Assembly (NCBI GenBank): GCA_015487785.1
Contig: WFPC01000055.1
Span: 62,001 to 126,000, forward strand
Length of the DNA: 64,000 nt
Direction: 5' to 3'
Source of the DNA: Gammaproteobacteria bacterium
Lineage (GTDB): Bacteria; Pseudomonadota; Gammaproteobacteria; S012-40
The stretch's first letter is position 1. Every line of letters starts with the position of its first letter. Below, one piece after another: positions 49,247 through 57,765 of this stretch. Under the pieces are notes generated by a model that was not told where the DNA came from, made no database searches, and worked only from the letters and a program-made list of their open reading frames with translations. The position numbers were made by a program, and so were the translations under genes.

Positions 49247-49911
49247 TGGGCGTGCTGCGCTGGTTGTTGTGGCGGGATCTCACCCTGGCCATGCGGCGCA
49301 AGGCCGAGGTTTTGACGGCCTTGTTCTTTTTTGTCATTGTAGTGAGCCTTTTTCCGCTGGGGGTGGGTCCGGAAATGGATACCCTGAGCGAGATTGGGCC
49401 CGGTGTATTATGGGTGGCGGCCTTGCTGGCCTCCATGTTGTCGCTCAACCGCCTGTTTGCGGATGACTATGCCGATGGCACCCTGGAGCAACTGTTGCTG
49501 TCGAGTCAGCCGTTGCCCATGGTGGTCCTGAGCAAGGTTCTTGCCCACTGGCTGGTCAGCGGCTTTCCCCTGGTGCTCATATCCCCGGTATTGGGTATGC
49601 AGCTGGGGCTGGATTGGGAGAGTCTGGTGATCCTGGTTGTCACCTTGTTGCTGGGTACACCGGTGCTCAGTCTGATCGGGGCGGTGGGGGCAGGGCTCAC
49701 CCTGGGGGTGCGTGGCGGAGGTGTATTGTTGTCCTTGCTGGTGTTGCCCCTGTATATTCCGGTGCTGATCTTCGGCGCCGGCGCGGTGGAGGCCGCGCGT
49801 TCGGGTTTGGGAGCGGATGCCCATGTATCACTGCTGGGCGCGTTTTTGGTGTTGGCATTGCTGTTGGCACCCTGGGGAGGGGCTGCGGCCCTGAGAATCT
49901 CATTAGATTGA
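49243..49911 (+). CDS. ccmB: Heme exporter membrane protein CcmB
   Basis: 'LWRDLTLAMRRKAEVLTALFFFVIVVSLFPLGVGPE'. Confidence 0.95.
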   Translation: MMGVLRWLLWRDLTLAMRRKAEVLTALFFFVIVVSLFPLGVGPEMDTLSEIGPGVLWVAALLASMLSLNRLFADDYADGTLEQLLLSSQPLPMVVLSKVLAHWLVSGFPLVLISPVLGMQLGLDWESLVILVVTLLLGTPVLSLIGAVGAGLTLGVRGGGVLLSLLVLPLYIPVLIFGAGAVEAARSGLGADAHVSLLGAFLVLALLLAPWGGAAALRISLD

Positions 49912-49913
49912 TT

Positions 49914-50666
49914 ATGCAACTGTTTAGCAAAGCATTCTGGCTACAGTTTTCCTCGCCCAAGGCGTTCTATCCTTTTGCAGGAAAACTGATTCCCTGGTTC
50001 ACCGCGCTGGCTGCCGTATTTGCCGTGGTGGGCTTGTACTTGAGCTTCTTCGTGGCACCCACCGACTATCAACAGGGAGAGAGCTATCGCATCATGTTCA
50101 TCCATGTGCCGGCGGCCTGGATGTCCATGTTCATCTACCTGGTGATGTGCATCTATGCCGGCCTGGGGCTGGTGCTGAATACCCGCCTGTCCAACATGAT
50201 GGCTGCGGCCCTGGCGCCCACTGGCGCCATGTTCACCTTTCTCGCCTTGTGGACCGGTGCTCTGTGGGGCAAGCCCACCTGGGGGACCTACTGGGTGTGG
50301 GATGCCCGCCTGACCTCGGAACTGATTCTGTTGTTTCTGTATTTCGGTTACATCGCCCTGCAGGCGGCCATCGATGACCCGCAGCGGGCAGCCCGCGCCA
50401 GTGGTTTGTTGGCCATCGTCGGTGTGATCAATATTCCCATCATCTATTTTTCCGTGCAGTGGTGGAACACCTTGCACCAGGGTGCCTCGGTGACGGTGAC
50501 GCAAGCGCCCACCATGGCGGCCACCATGTTTGCGGCCATGATCGTAATGACCTTGGCATTCTGGATGTATACCATTGCCGTGGCCCTGGTGCGGGTGCGT
50601 CAGTTGATTCTGGAGCGTGAGCGTCATGCGGCCTGGGTGTTGGAGTTGGCGGAGGCCGAGAAATGA
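49914..50666 (+). CDS. ccmC: Heme transporter/lyase CcmC
   Basis: WWD-type 'ALWGKPTWGTYWVWDARLTSELILLFLYFGY'. Confidence 0.96.
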   Translation: MQLFSKAFWLQFSSPKAFYPFAGKLIPWFTALAAVFAVVGLYLSFFVAPTDYQQGESYRIMFIHVPAAWMSMFIYLVMCIYAGLGLVLNTRLSNMMAAALAPTGAMFTFLALWTGALWGKPTWGTYWVWDARLTSELILLFLYFGYIALQAAIDDPQRAARASGLLAIVGVINIPIIYFSVQWWNTLHQGASVTVTQAPTMAATMFAAMIVMTLAFWMYTIAVALVRVRQLILERERHAAWVLELAEAEK

Positions 50667-50857
50667 ACTGGGGATCGTTTGCAGATTTCCTCGCCATGGG
50701 AGGTTATGCCTTCTACGTGTGGGGGTCCTATGGGGTGACAGCCCTGTTCCTGCTGATCGAGGTGGTGTTGTTGATGAAACGCCGCCGGACCCTGATGCAG
50801 CGTTTGCTGCGTCTGGCGCGGATAAATAGAGAGGGCGGATATGAAAGCAAGACATAA
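50663..50857 (+). CDS. ccmD: CcmD
   Basis: 64 aa, '[29 protein letters not shown]' between ccmC and ccmE. Confidence 0.93.
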   Translation: MNWGSFADFLAMGGYAFYVWGSYGVTALFLLIEVVLLMKRRRTLMQRLLRLARINREGGYESKT

Positions 50858-51302
50858 GAGATTGGCCTTTATCGGTGTCGGCCTGGCGGGTCTGGCGATC
50901 ATTGCCGCCTTGTTGCTGAATGTATTCAACAGCAACATGGTATTCTTCTTCAGCCCCACCGATGTGAAGGAAGGCAAGGCGCCGGTGGATCGTGAGTTTC
51001 GCCTCGGAGGGCTGGTGGAAGAAGGTTCCCTCAGCCGGGAAGACGATGGATTGACGGTGAATTTCAATGTCACCGATGGGGCCGAGACCATTCGCGTGAC
51101 CTATACCGGTATTCTGCCGGATCTGTTTCGCGAGGGACAGGGTGTGGTGGCCCAAGGCAAATTGGAGGGCGGTGTGTTCATGGCTTCCGAAGTGCTGGCC
51201 AAGCACGACGAAAACTACATGCCGCCGGAAGTGGCGGAAGCCTTGGAGAAGGGCAAGGCGCGGGCCGCCCAACAGAGTGGAGCGGGAGGTGTCGCGCAAT
51301 GA
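50841..51302 (+). CDS. ccmE: Heme chaperone CcmE
   Basis: '[20 protein letters not shown]', '[14 protein letters not shown]' heme-binding HXXXY. Confidence 0.97.
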   Translation: MKARHKRLAFIGVGLAGLAIIAALLLNVFNSNMVFFFSPTDVKEGKAPVDREFRLGGLVEEGSLSREDDGLTVNFNVTDGAETIRVTYTGILPDLFREGQGVVAQGKLEGGVFMASEVLAKHDENYMPPEVAEALEKGKARAAQQSGAGGVAQ

Positions 51303-53302
51303 TACCCGAGATTGGACATTTTGCCCTGATCATTGCCCTGGGGCTGGCGATGGTGCAATTCGTGCTGCCCCTGGTCGGGGCGCACCGGGGCAACCAGAGC
51401 TTGATGGCGGTCGCCCGCCCGGCGGCCCAGGGACAGTTCGTGTTCGTGGCCATTGCCTTTGGGGCCCTGGTGACGAGCTTCGTCAACAACGATTTTTCCG
51501 TGCTCTACACAGCCAATCACTCCAATTCCATGCTGCCCCTGTTGTACCGGGTGTCGGCCGTATGGGGTGGCCATGAGGGATCACTCTTGCTGTGGGTGTT
51601 GATGCTGACGGCTTGGGGCGTGGCGGTTTCGGTGTTCAGTCGCCGCCTGCCCCTGGATATGGTGGCTCGGGTATTGGGGGTGTTGGGTTTTATCTCCATA
51701 GGTTTCTATCTGTTTATGCTGATCACCTCCAATCCCTTCGAGCGCCTGATTCCACCGGTGCCGGATGGCCGCGACCTCAACCCCCTGTTGCAGGATCCGG
51801 GGCTGGCCATTCATCCGCCCATGCTCTACATGGGGTATGTGGGTTTTTCGGTGGCTTTCGCCTTTGCCATTGCGGCGCTGCTGAGCGGCAAGATGGATGC
51901 CACCTGGGCGCGCTGGTCCCGCCCCTGGACCACCATTGCCTGGGTATTCCTGACCCTGGGCATCGCCCTGGGTAGCTGGTGGGCCTATTACGAGCTGGGC
52001 TGGGGTGGCTGGTGGTTCTGGGATCCGGTGGAAAACGCCTCCTTCATGCCCTGGTTGGTGGGCACCGCCCTGATGCATTCCTTGGCAGTGACCGAGAAGC
52101 GGGGCAGCTTCAAGAACTGGACCGTGTTGCTGGCTATTTTCGCTTTCTCGCTCAGCCTGCTGGGGACCTTCCTGGTGCGTTCCGGTGTGCTGACCTCGGT
52201 GCATGCCTTCGCCTCCGATCCATCCCGGGGCATGGCGATATTGATTTTCCTGTGTGTGGTCATCGGTGGCTCCTTGCTGCTGTATGCCTGGCGGGCGCCC
52301 AAGGTGGGACTGGGAGGCAGGTTCGCCCTGGTCTCGCGGGAATCCATGTTGCTGGCCAACAACGTGTTGTTGGTGGTGGCCTGTGGCGCGGTGTTGCTGG
52401 GCACGCTCTATCCCCTGGTGCTGGATTCCCTGGGGTATGGCAAGATCTCCGTTGGTCCGCCCTATTTTAACGCCGTGTTCGTGCCTCTGATGACGCCGTT
52501 GATTTTTCTCATGGGCGTGGGGCCACTGGCGCGCTGGAAAAAGGCTAGCGTGCCGGAATTGGCCGAACGCCTGAAATGGGCGGCAGGTGTCAGCGTGGTG
52601 ACCGCGGCCCTGGTGCCCATGGTGATGGGTGAATGGTCGTTCATGGTCAGCCTGGGCATTCTGATGGCGGCCTGGATCGTGGCCAGTGTGTTTGCCGGCA
52701 TCAGCCAGCGCATTCGCCAGCGTGCCAAGGCCGGCGTGGCGGCGCGGGGCAGCATCTCGCGCAGCTACTACGGCATGCAGCTGGCGCATCTGGGGGTGGC
52801 CGTGTTCATCGTCGGTGTGACCCTGGTGATGGGCTATGAGGAAGAGCGCGATGTGCGCATGGAAGTGGGTGATACGGTGACCGTGGGAGGGTATGTGTTT
52901 CGCTTCGATGGCATCACCGAGGCACAAGGGCCCAATTATATTGCCGAACGCGGGCGTATCACGGTGACCCTGGACGGTCGCGAGGTCAGCGTGCTGTATC
53001 CCGAAAAACGTTATTACAACGTGCAACAGCAGGTGATGACCGAAGCCGCCATCGATACGGGATTCTTCGGCGATCTGTATGTTTCCCTGGGCGAGCCTGC
53101 CGGCCGTGGGGGGTGGAGTGTACGGGTGTACTACAAGCCCTTCGTGGACTGGATCTGGGGTGGCTGCGTATTGATGGGGCTGGGTGGCCTGTTTGCCGTC
53201 AGCGACAAGCGTTACCGCATTGCCGCGCGGCGTGAGAAGCGCCTGGCGGCGGAGAAATCCCGTGACGCCATGGGTGCCACGGCATCGAAGGTGAATGCCT
53301 GA
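51299..53302 (+). CDS. ccmF: Cytochrome c synthase component CcmF
   Basis: '[11 protein letters not shown]', '[20 protein letters not shown]'. Confidence 0.97.
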   Translation: MIPEIGHFALIIALGLAMVQFVLPLVGAHRGNQSLMAVARPAAQGQFVFVAIAFGALVTSFVNNDFSVLYTANHSNSMLPLLYRVSAVWGGHEGSLLLWVLMLTAWGVAVSVFSRRLPLDMVARVLGVLGFISIGFYLFMLITSNPFERLIPPVPDGRDLNPLLQDPGLAIHPPMLYMGYVGFSVAFAFAIAALLSGKMDATWARWSRPWTTIAWVFLTLGIALGSWWAYYELGWGGWWFWDPVENASFMPWLVGTALMHSLAVTEKRGSFKNWTVLLAIFAFSLSLLGTFLVRSGVLTSVHAFASDPSRGMAILIFLCVVIGGSLLLYAWRAPKVGLGGRFALVSRESMLLANNVLLVVACGAVLLGTLYPLVLDSLGYGKISVGPPYFNAVFVPLMTPLIFLMGVGPLARWKKASVPELAERLKWAAGVSVVTAALVPMVMGEWSFMVSLGILMAAWIVASVFAGISQRIRQRAKAGVAARGSISRSYYGMQLAHLGVAVFIVGVTLVMGYEEERDVRMEVGDTVTVGGYVFRFDGITEAQGPNYIAERGRITVTLDGREVSVLYPEKRYYNVQQQVMTEAAIDTGFFGDLYVSLGEPAGRGGWSVRVYYKPFVDWIWGGCVLMGLGGLFAVSDKRYRIAARREKRLAAEKSRDAMGATASKVNA

Positions 53303-53823
53303 TGTTACGATTCATTGCACCGTTGTTGATTTTCGGCCTGATCGCGGCGTTTTTCTTCGTTGGCCTGGATCGGGATCCCACCAAGTTGCCTTCGGCCCTG
53401 ATCGACAAGCCGGCGCCGGCGTTTACCCTGCCGCAACTGCATCAGCCGGAGCAGAGTTTCTCGCCTGAACAGATGAAGGGCAAGGTCTGGCTGCTCAATG
53501 TATGGGCCTCCTGGTGTGCGGCCTGCCGTACGGAGCATCCCCTGTTCATGGAGCTGTCGCGCAAGGGCGTGCCATTGTACGGCCTCAATTACAAGGACAA
53601 GCGCAAGGATGCCCTGCAGTGGCTGCAGCAACTGGGTAATCCCTATCGGGTGAGTGTTTCCGATTTCACTGGCGACGTGGGTATCGATTACGGTGTCTAT
53701 GGGGTGCCGGAAACCTTCGTTATCGACAAGCAGGGCATTATTCGCTACAAGCATGTGGGCCCGATTTCCCGTCAGGACTGGGAAAACACCATTGAACCCA
53801 TCATCAAGGAGTTGCAGGGGTGA
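53302..53823 (+). CDS. ccmG: Thiol:disulfide interchange protein CcmG/DsbE
   Basis: 'WLLNVWASWCAACRTEHPLF', 'GVYGVPETFVIDKQGIIRYKHVGP'. Confidence 0.95.
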   Translation: MLRFIAPLLIFGLIAAFFFVGLDRDPTKLPSALIDKPAPAFTLPQLHQPEQSFSPEQMKGKVWLLNVWASWCAACRTEHPLFMELSRKGVPLYGLNYKDKRKDALQWLQQLGNPYRVSVSDFTGDVGIDYGVYGVPETFVIDKQGIIRYKHVGPISRQDWENTIEPIIKELQG

Positions 53824-54287
53824 AACGTATTCTACTCGCTGTGGTATTCGCGGCCACCGTGACGCCGGTGACGGCCAAGGAAGCCGAACCCTTGGAAGAT
53901 CCAGTCTACCAGGAACGCTTCGAGGCCCTGACCAAGGAGCTACGCTGTCTCAAGTGCCAGAACCAGACCATCTTCGATTCCAAGGCCGGCCTGGCCGACG
54001 ACCTGCGCCGCCAGATCAGGGAGCAGATGTACCAGGGCAAGAGCGACGAGGAAATCGTCGACTACCTGGTGGCGCGTTATGGTGATTTCGTGCGCTACCG
54101 GCCGGACTTCAAGGCCTCCACCTTGTTCCTGTGGGTGGGCCCCTTCCTGTTTCTCGTCATCGGCATCGCCATGCTGGTGCACCAGATCCGCAAGCGCCGC
54201 AGCGTGGAAGACGTTGCCCCCCTGAGTGAGGAAGAGGCCAAGCGCGTGCGGGCGTTGATCGATACTCAAGGCGGAGAAAAGAATTAA
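53820..54287 (+). CDS. ccmH: CcmH
   Basis: 'LRCLKCQNQTIFDSKAGLADDLRRQIREQMYQGKSDEEIVDYLVARYGDFV'. Confidence 0.96.
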   Translation: MKRILLAVVFAATVTPVTAKEAEPLEDPVYQERFEALTKELRCLKCQNQTIFDSKAGLADDLRRQIREQMYQGKSDEEIVDYLVARYGDFVRYRPDFKASTLFLWVGPFLFLVIGIAMLVHQIRKRRSVEDVAPLSEEEAKRVRALIDTQGGEKN

Positions 54288-55543
54288 TGCTAGTTTTTGG
54301 ATCGATTGCGGCGGCGTTCATCGCCGTTGCCCTGGCTTTCGTGTTGCCGCCCTTGTTGAAGAAGCGAGTGGACGACAAGGTGATCGCCCACAAGGAATTG
54401 ACCGTGACCGTCTACCAGGACCAGCTCCGAGAGCTGGAGAACGACCTGAAGAACGGTACCATCAGTGAGGAACAATACCAGCAGGCCAAGGCCGATATCG
54501 AACATAACCTGCTGGCCGACGTGGAACTGGCCGAAGAGCGTGCCGCCGAGGCGGGCAAGACCCGGCCCGGCAAGGGGGTGGCCATCGCCGTGGCGGTTTT
54601 TCTGCCCTTGATGTCGGTGGGGCTGTACAGCCTGTGGGGGGCTGGTGCCGCCGGGCTGGACCCCGAGAGCGCCGTGCCCGAGGTGCAGGCCGAACAGCAC
54701 CAGCAACAGGACATCGAACAATTGTTGCAGCAATTGCTGGCCCGCTTGGAACAACAACCCGATGACCTCGAGGGCTGGTACATGCTGGGACGCACCTACC
54801 AGTTCCTGCGCCGTTTCCCCGAAGCAGTGGAGGCTTTCGACAAGGCGGTAAAGCTGGGAGGGGATCGCAGCGCCGATGTGCTCTCCAGCTATGCCGATGC
54901 CTTGGCTATGGCCAATGGCCGGCGTCTGACACCCGAGGCGGAGAAACTGCTGGAGCAGGCCCTCAAAGCCGATCCCTTCCATGCCAAGTCGCTTTGGCTG
55001 GCGGGTACCGCGGCCTACCAGAACCAGGACTATCCCAAGGCGTTGCAATACTGGGAACGTCTGCTGGGTGTTCTGCCGCCGGGTTCGGAAGATGCCCGGC
55101 AGATTCTGGCCAACATCAACCAGACTCGCTCCTTGGCCGGCATGCCTCCGCTGACGGCGGAGGCGGCGGGTGTGGTCGGCAACCCGCCGGCGGTTGGTGC
55201 GGAAATCACCGGGCGGGTGAGCCTGGACCCGGCACTGGCCGGCGAGGTGGATCCCGAAGCCACGGTATTCGTGTTTGCTCGTGCGGTCCAGGGCCCCCGC
55301 ATGCCCCTGGCCATCGTGCGCAAACAGGTCAAGGATTTGCCGTTCGAGTTCGTCCTCAACGATTCCATGGCCATGAACCCTCAAATGACCCTGTCACGCT
55401 TTCCGCAAGTGGTGGTGGGCGCGCGTATTTCCCGTAGCGGTGATGCCATGCCCCAGCCGGGTGACCTGGAAGGCTACACCGGTCCTGTCAGGATTGCCGA
55501 GAACCAGCCGATACGTATAGTGATCGACTCACGGGTGCAGTAG
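54287..55543 (+). CDS. ccmI: CcmI (TPR)
   Basis: two TM, TPR region 'GWYMLGRTYQFLRRFPEAVEAFDKAV', C-terminal CcmI domain. Confidence 0.9.
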   Translation: MLVFGSIAAAFIAVALAFVLPPLLKKRVDDKVIAHKELTVTVYQDQLRELENDLKNGTISEEQYQQAKADIEHNLLADVELAEERAAEAGKTRPGKGVAIAVAVFLPLMSVGLYSLWGAGAAGLDPESAVPEVQAEQHQQQDIEQLLQQLLARLEQQPDDLEGWYMLGRTYQFLRRFPEAVEAFDKAVKLGGDRSADVLSSYADALAMANGRRLTPEAEKLLEQALKADPFHAKSLWLAGTAAYQNQDYPKALQYWERLLGVLPPGSEDARQILANINQTRSLAGMPPLTAEAAGVVGNPPAVGAEITGRVSLDPALAGEVDPEATVFVFARAVQGPRMPLAIVRKQVKDLPFEFVLNDSMAMNPQMTLSRFPQVVVGARISRSGDAMPQPGDLEGYTGPVRIAENQPIRIVIDSRVQ

Positions 55544-55586
55544 ACGCGGCCATTGTTTGTGTTTGTTTGACAAAACGCTCTCTCGT

Positions 55587-55612
55587 GTATAACATCGTTT
55601 GCATTGTTATAC
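55587..55612. promoter_or_regulatory. 8-bp inverted repeat overlapping -10 region; candidate autoregulatory operator
   Basis: GTATAACA-N10-TGTTATAC downstream of TTGACA (55567-55572). Confidence 0.55.
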
Positions 55613-55643
55613 ATTGTTTGCCGGCCAGCGGGCCAAGGGGGAG

Positions 55644-56096
55644 ATGATGAACAGACGGGCACGATCCATGCCGCGACATGCGCAGGCCATGCGGGACAAG
55701 GCCATGGCCACAGCCATGAAACGCAAGGAGGAGTACCTGGGAGCACGGGTTCCCAGGGCGCTCAAGGAACGGGTCATTGCGCGCGCGGATGAACTGGGAA
55801 TCTCGGTATCTCTGCTGATTCGAAAGGTGCTGGAGGAGGTTTTCCTGGGCGAGGGCGAGGCCTCGGCCAAGGCCGCCATGGTGCCGATGCCTGCAAGCGA
55901 ATCTGCGACGAAGACCCTTCCCAAGGTGCTGGGCTGGAAGCTGCTGGAACTCAATCAGCAGCAGCGCTGTGCGCGTTGTGGACGGGACATGTCTCCCGGC
56001 AGCGAGGCGGTGATGGGGATTACCGTCGCCGACGATGAATGGGTGATCATCTGCAAACCATGCAAGCAGCAGTTGGCGCAATCACATGCACAATAG
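55644..56096 (+). CDS. Ribbon-helix-helix-like protein with C-terminal zinc ribbon
   Basis: 'EYLGARVPRALKERVIARADELGISVSLLIRKVLEEVF' then 'CARCGRDM...VIICKPCKQQL'. Confidence 0.7.
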   Translation: MMNRRARSMPRHAQAMRDKAMATAMKRKEEYLGARVPRALKERVIARADELGISVSLLIRKVLEEVFLGEGEASAKAAMVPMPASESATKTLPKVLGWKLLELNQQQRCARCGRDMSPGSEAVMGITVADDEWVIICKPCKQQLAQSHAQ

Positions 56097-56163
56097 GGTG
56101 GGATCAGCCTGAGAGCGACCGGCTGCGGCATGGTACGTATCATCACTTTCCACGGGTTGTCTG

Positions 56164-57711
56164 ATGCCGGATGCGGCGGCGGGTGCAAAGTGTCGTTTGC
56201 GGATTCTGGTCCGGCCGCGTCTGGATAGTCGTTGTAAGCCAGGATTAAGGGGCGCTGCGTTATTCTGTCTGCTGGTACTCTGGGCGCCGTGGGTGCTGGG
56301 CGAAAACGGTCAGGAGATCAGCCTGCCGGCCGACCTGGACGTGTTGCTGGCCGAGGAGACGGCGGGCTTGCGGTTCGACTGGGGTGGTTATTTCAAGAAC
56401 GAAACGGCCTATCGCTTCGATGAGCCGCGCTCCTTCACCAAGATTCGTAACATCCTGTCGCTCAATAGCGAGGTGGGTTTCGGTCGCCGTGCCCAGTTCT
56501 ATGCCTCGGGCTGGGCCTATTACGACCTGGTCTACGATCTGTTCAACTACGAGACCATAGCCGCGCGCACGGTGCGGGAGGAGAAAGAACCCCTGGTGTT
56601 CCTCGAAACCCTCAAGCAGGAAAAGGATTCGGAGGTGGTGGAACTCAGGGAGTTTTATCTGGACCTGTTTCTGCCCAATCTCGATGTGCGCTTGGGCAAA
56701 CAGTTCATCATCTGGGGCGTGCTGGAGGGCATTCGGGTGGTGGATGAGATCAATCCCATGGATTTTCGCGAATTGATCTTGCCCGAGCTACTCGATTATC
56801 GCATTCCCCTGTGGAGTCTCAAGGCCGACCTGTACTGGGGCAAGTCCGAATACGAATTCATCTGGATTCCCGATCTCAGGTTTCACAAGCCGGCGCCGGC
56901 GGGTTCGGAATGGGAGTTGTTCCAGGTGCTGGACAAGACCACCAAGCCGGAAAGTTTCAATCCCGCGTTTTCCGAATACGGACTCAAATGGACCCGGGAG
57001 GTATTCGATACCGAGATATCGCTGAGTTATTTCTATACCTGGGACGATTATCCCACCTCGTTTCGGGTGATTTCCGCCGCCGATGTGCGCACGGTGGATC
57101 CCGATTCCGAACTGGCCATATTGCCTACCTATACGCGCATGAGCATGTATGGCAGCACGTTTACGCGCGAGATCGGCGGCGCCATTCTCAAGGGCGAGTT
57201 TGCCTATGTGACGGGTAAGTACTTCGCCATCGTCGACCGGGACGACAATGGCGACGGTTTTCTCGACAACGACGGCGAACTCAAGCGTGACCACATCCGC
57301 TGGGGCTTGGGCTATGATTTCAGCCTCTGGGGTATCGAATGGTCACCGGCCATCGCTCAGTGGGTGATTCTGGGTTACAACAGCAACATCCTCACCGACG
57401 AATTCGATACCACGTTCAATTTATTCCTGCGCAAACCGTTAAAGAAGCAATCGGCGGTTTTCACTTTGTTGGGTATTTACCTGGTGAATTTCCGTGAGGT
57501 CTACCTGAAGCCGAAATTCACTTTCAACCTGGGTAATCATTTCCAGTTGATGGCGGGTATGGACTATTTTGCCGGTTCACGTAGCCAGTTCGGTCGTGCC
57601 TTTTCCGCCAGCGATCCCGGTGGGCTGGTGGATGTGGAGCAGCGCGCCCAGTTCTTTGGTAACTTTCGTGACAACCGGCGTATCTTTGTTGAATTCAAAT
57701 ACAGTTTTTGA
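56164..57711 (+). CDS. DUF1302-like outer membrane protein
   Basis: 'LDVRLGKQFIIWGVLEGIRVVDEINPMDFRELILPELLDYRIPLWSLKADLYWG'; beta-rich; C-terminal 'FVEFKYSF'. Confidence 0.82.
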   Translation: MPDAAAGAKCRLRILVRPRLDSRCKPGLRGAALFCLLVLWAPWVLGENGQEISLPADLDVLLAEETAGLRFDWGGYFKNETAYRFDEPRSFTKIRNILSLNSEVGFGRRAQFYASGWAYYDLVYDLFNYETIAARTVREEKEPLVFLETLKQEKDSEVVELREFYLDLFLPNLDVRLGKQFIIWGVLEGIRVVDEINPMDFRELILPELLDYRIPLWSLKADLYWGKSEYEFIWIPDLRFHKPAPAGSEWELFQVLDKTTKPESFNPAFSEYGLKWTREVFDTEISLSYFYTWDDYPTSFRVISAADVRTVDPDSELAILPTYTRMSMYGSTFTREIGGAILKGEFAYVTGKYFAIVDRDDNGDGFLDNDGELKRDHIRWGLGYDFSLWGIEWSPAIAQWVILGYNSNILTDEFDTTFNLFLRKPLKKQSAVFTLLGIYLVNFREVYLKPKFTFNLGNHFQLMAGMDYFAGSRSQFGRAFSASDPGGLVDVEQRAQFFGNFRDNRRIFVEFKYSF

Positions 57712-57765
57712 CGCGTTTGGTGGATACTACACCATGGCGCATGGCAGTAGAGGAAAGAGAGCAGC

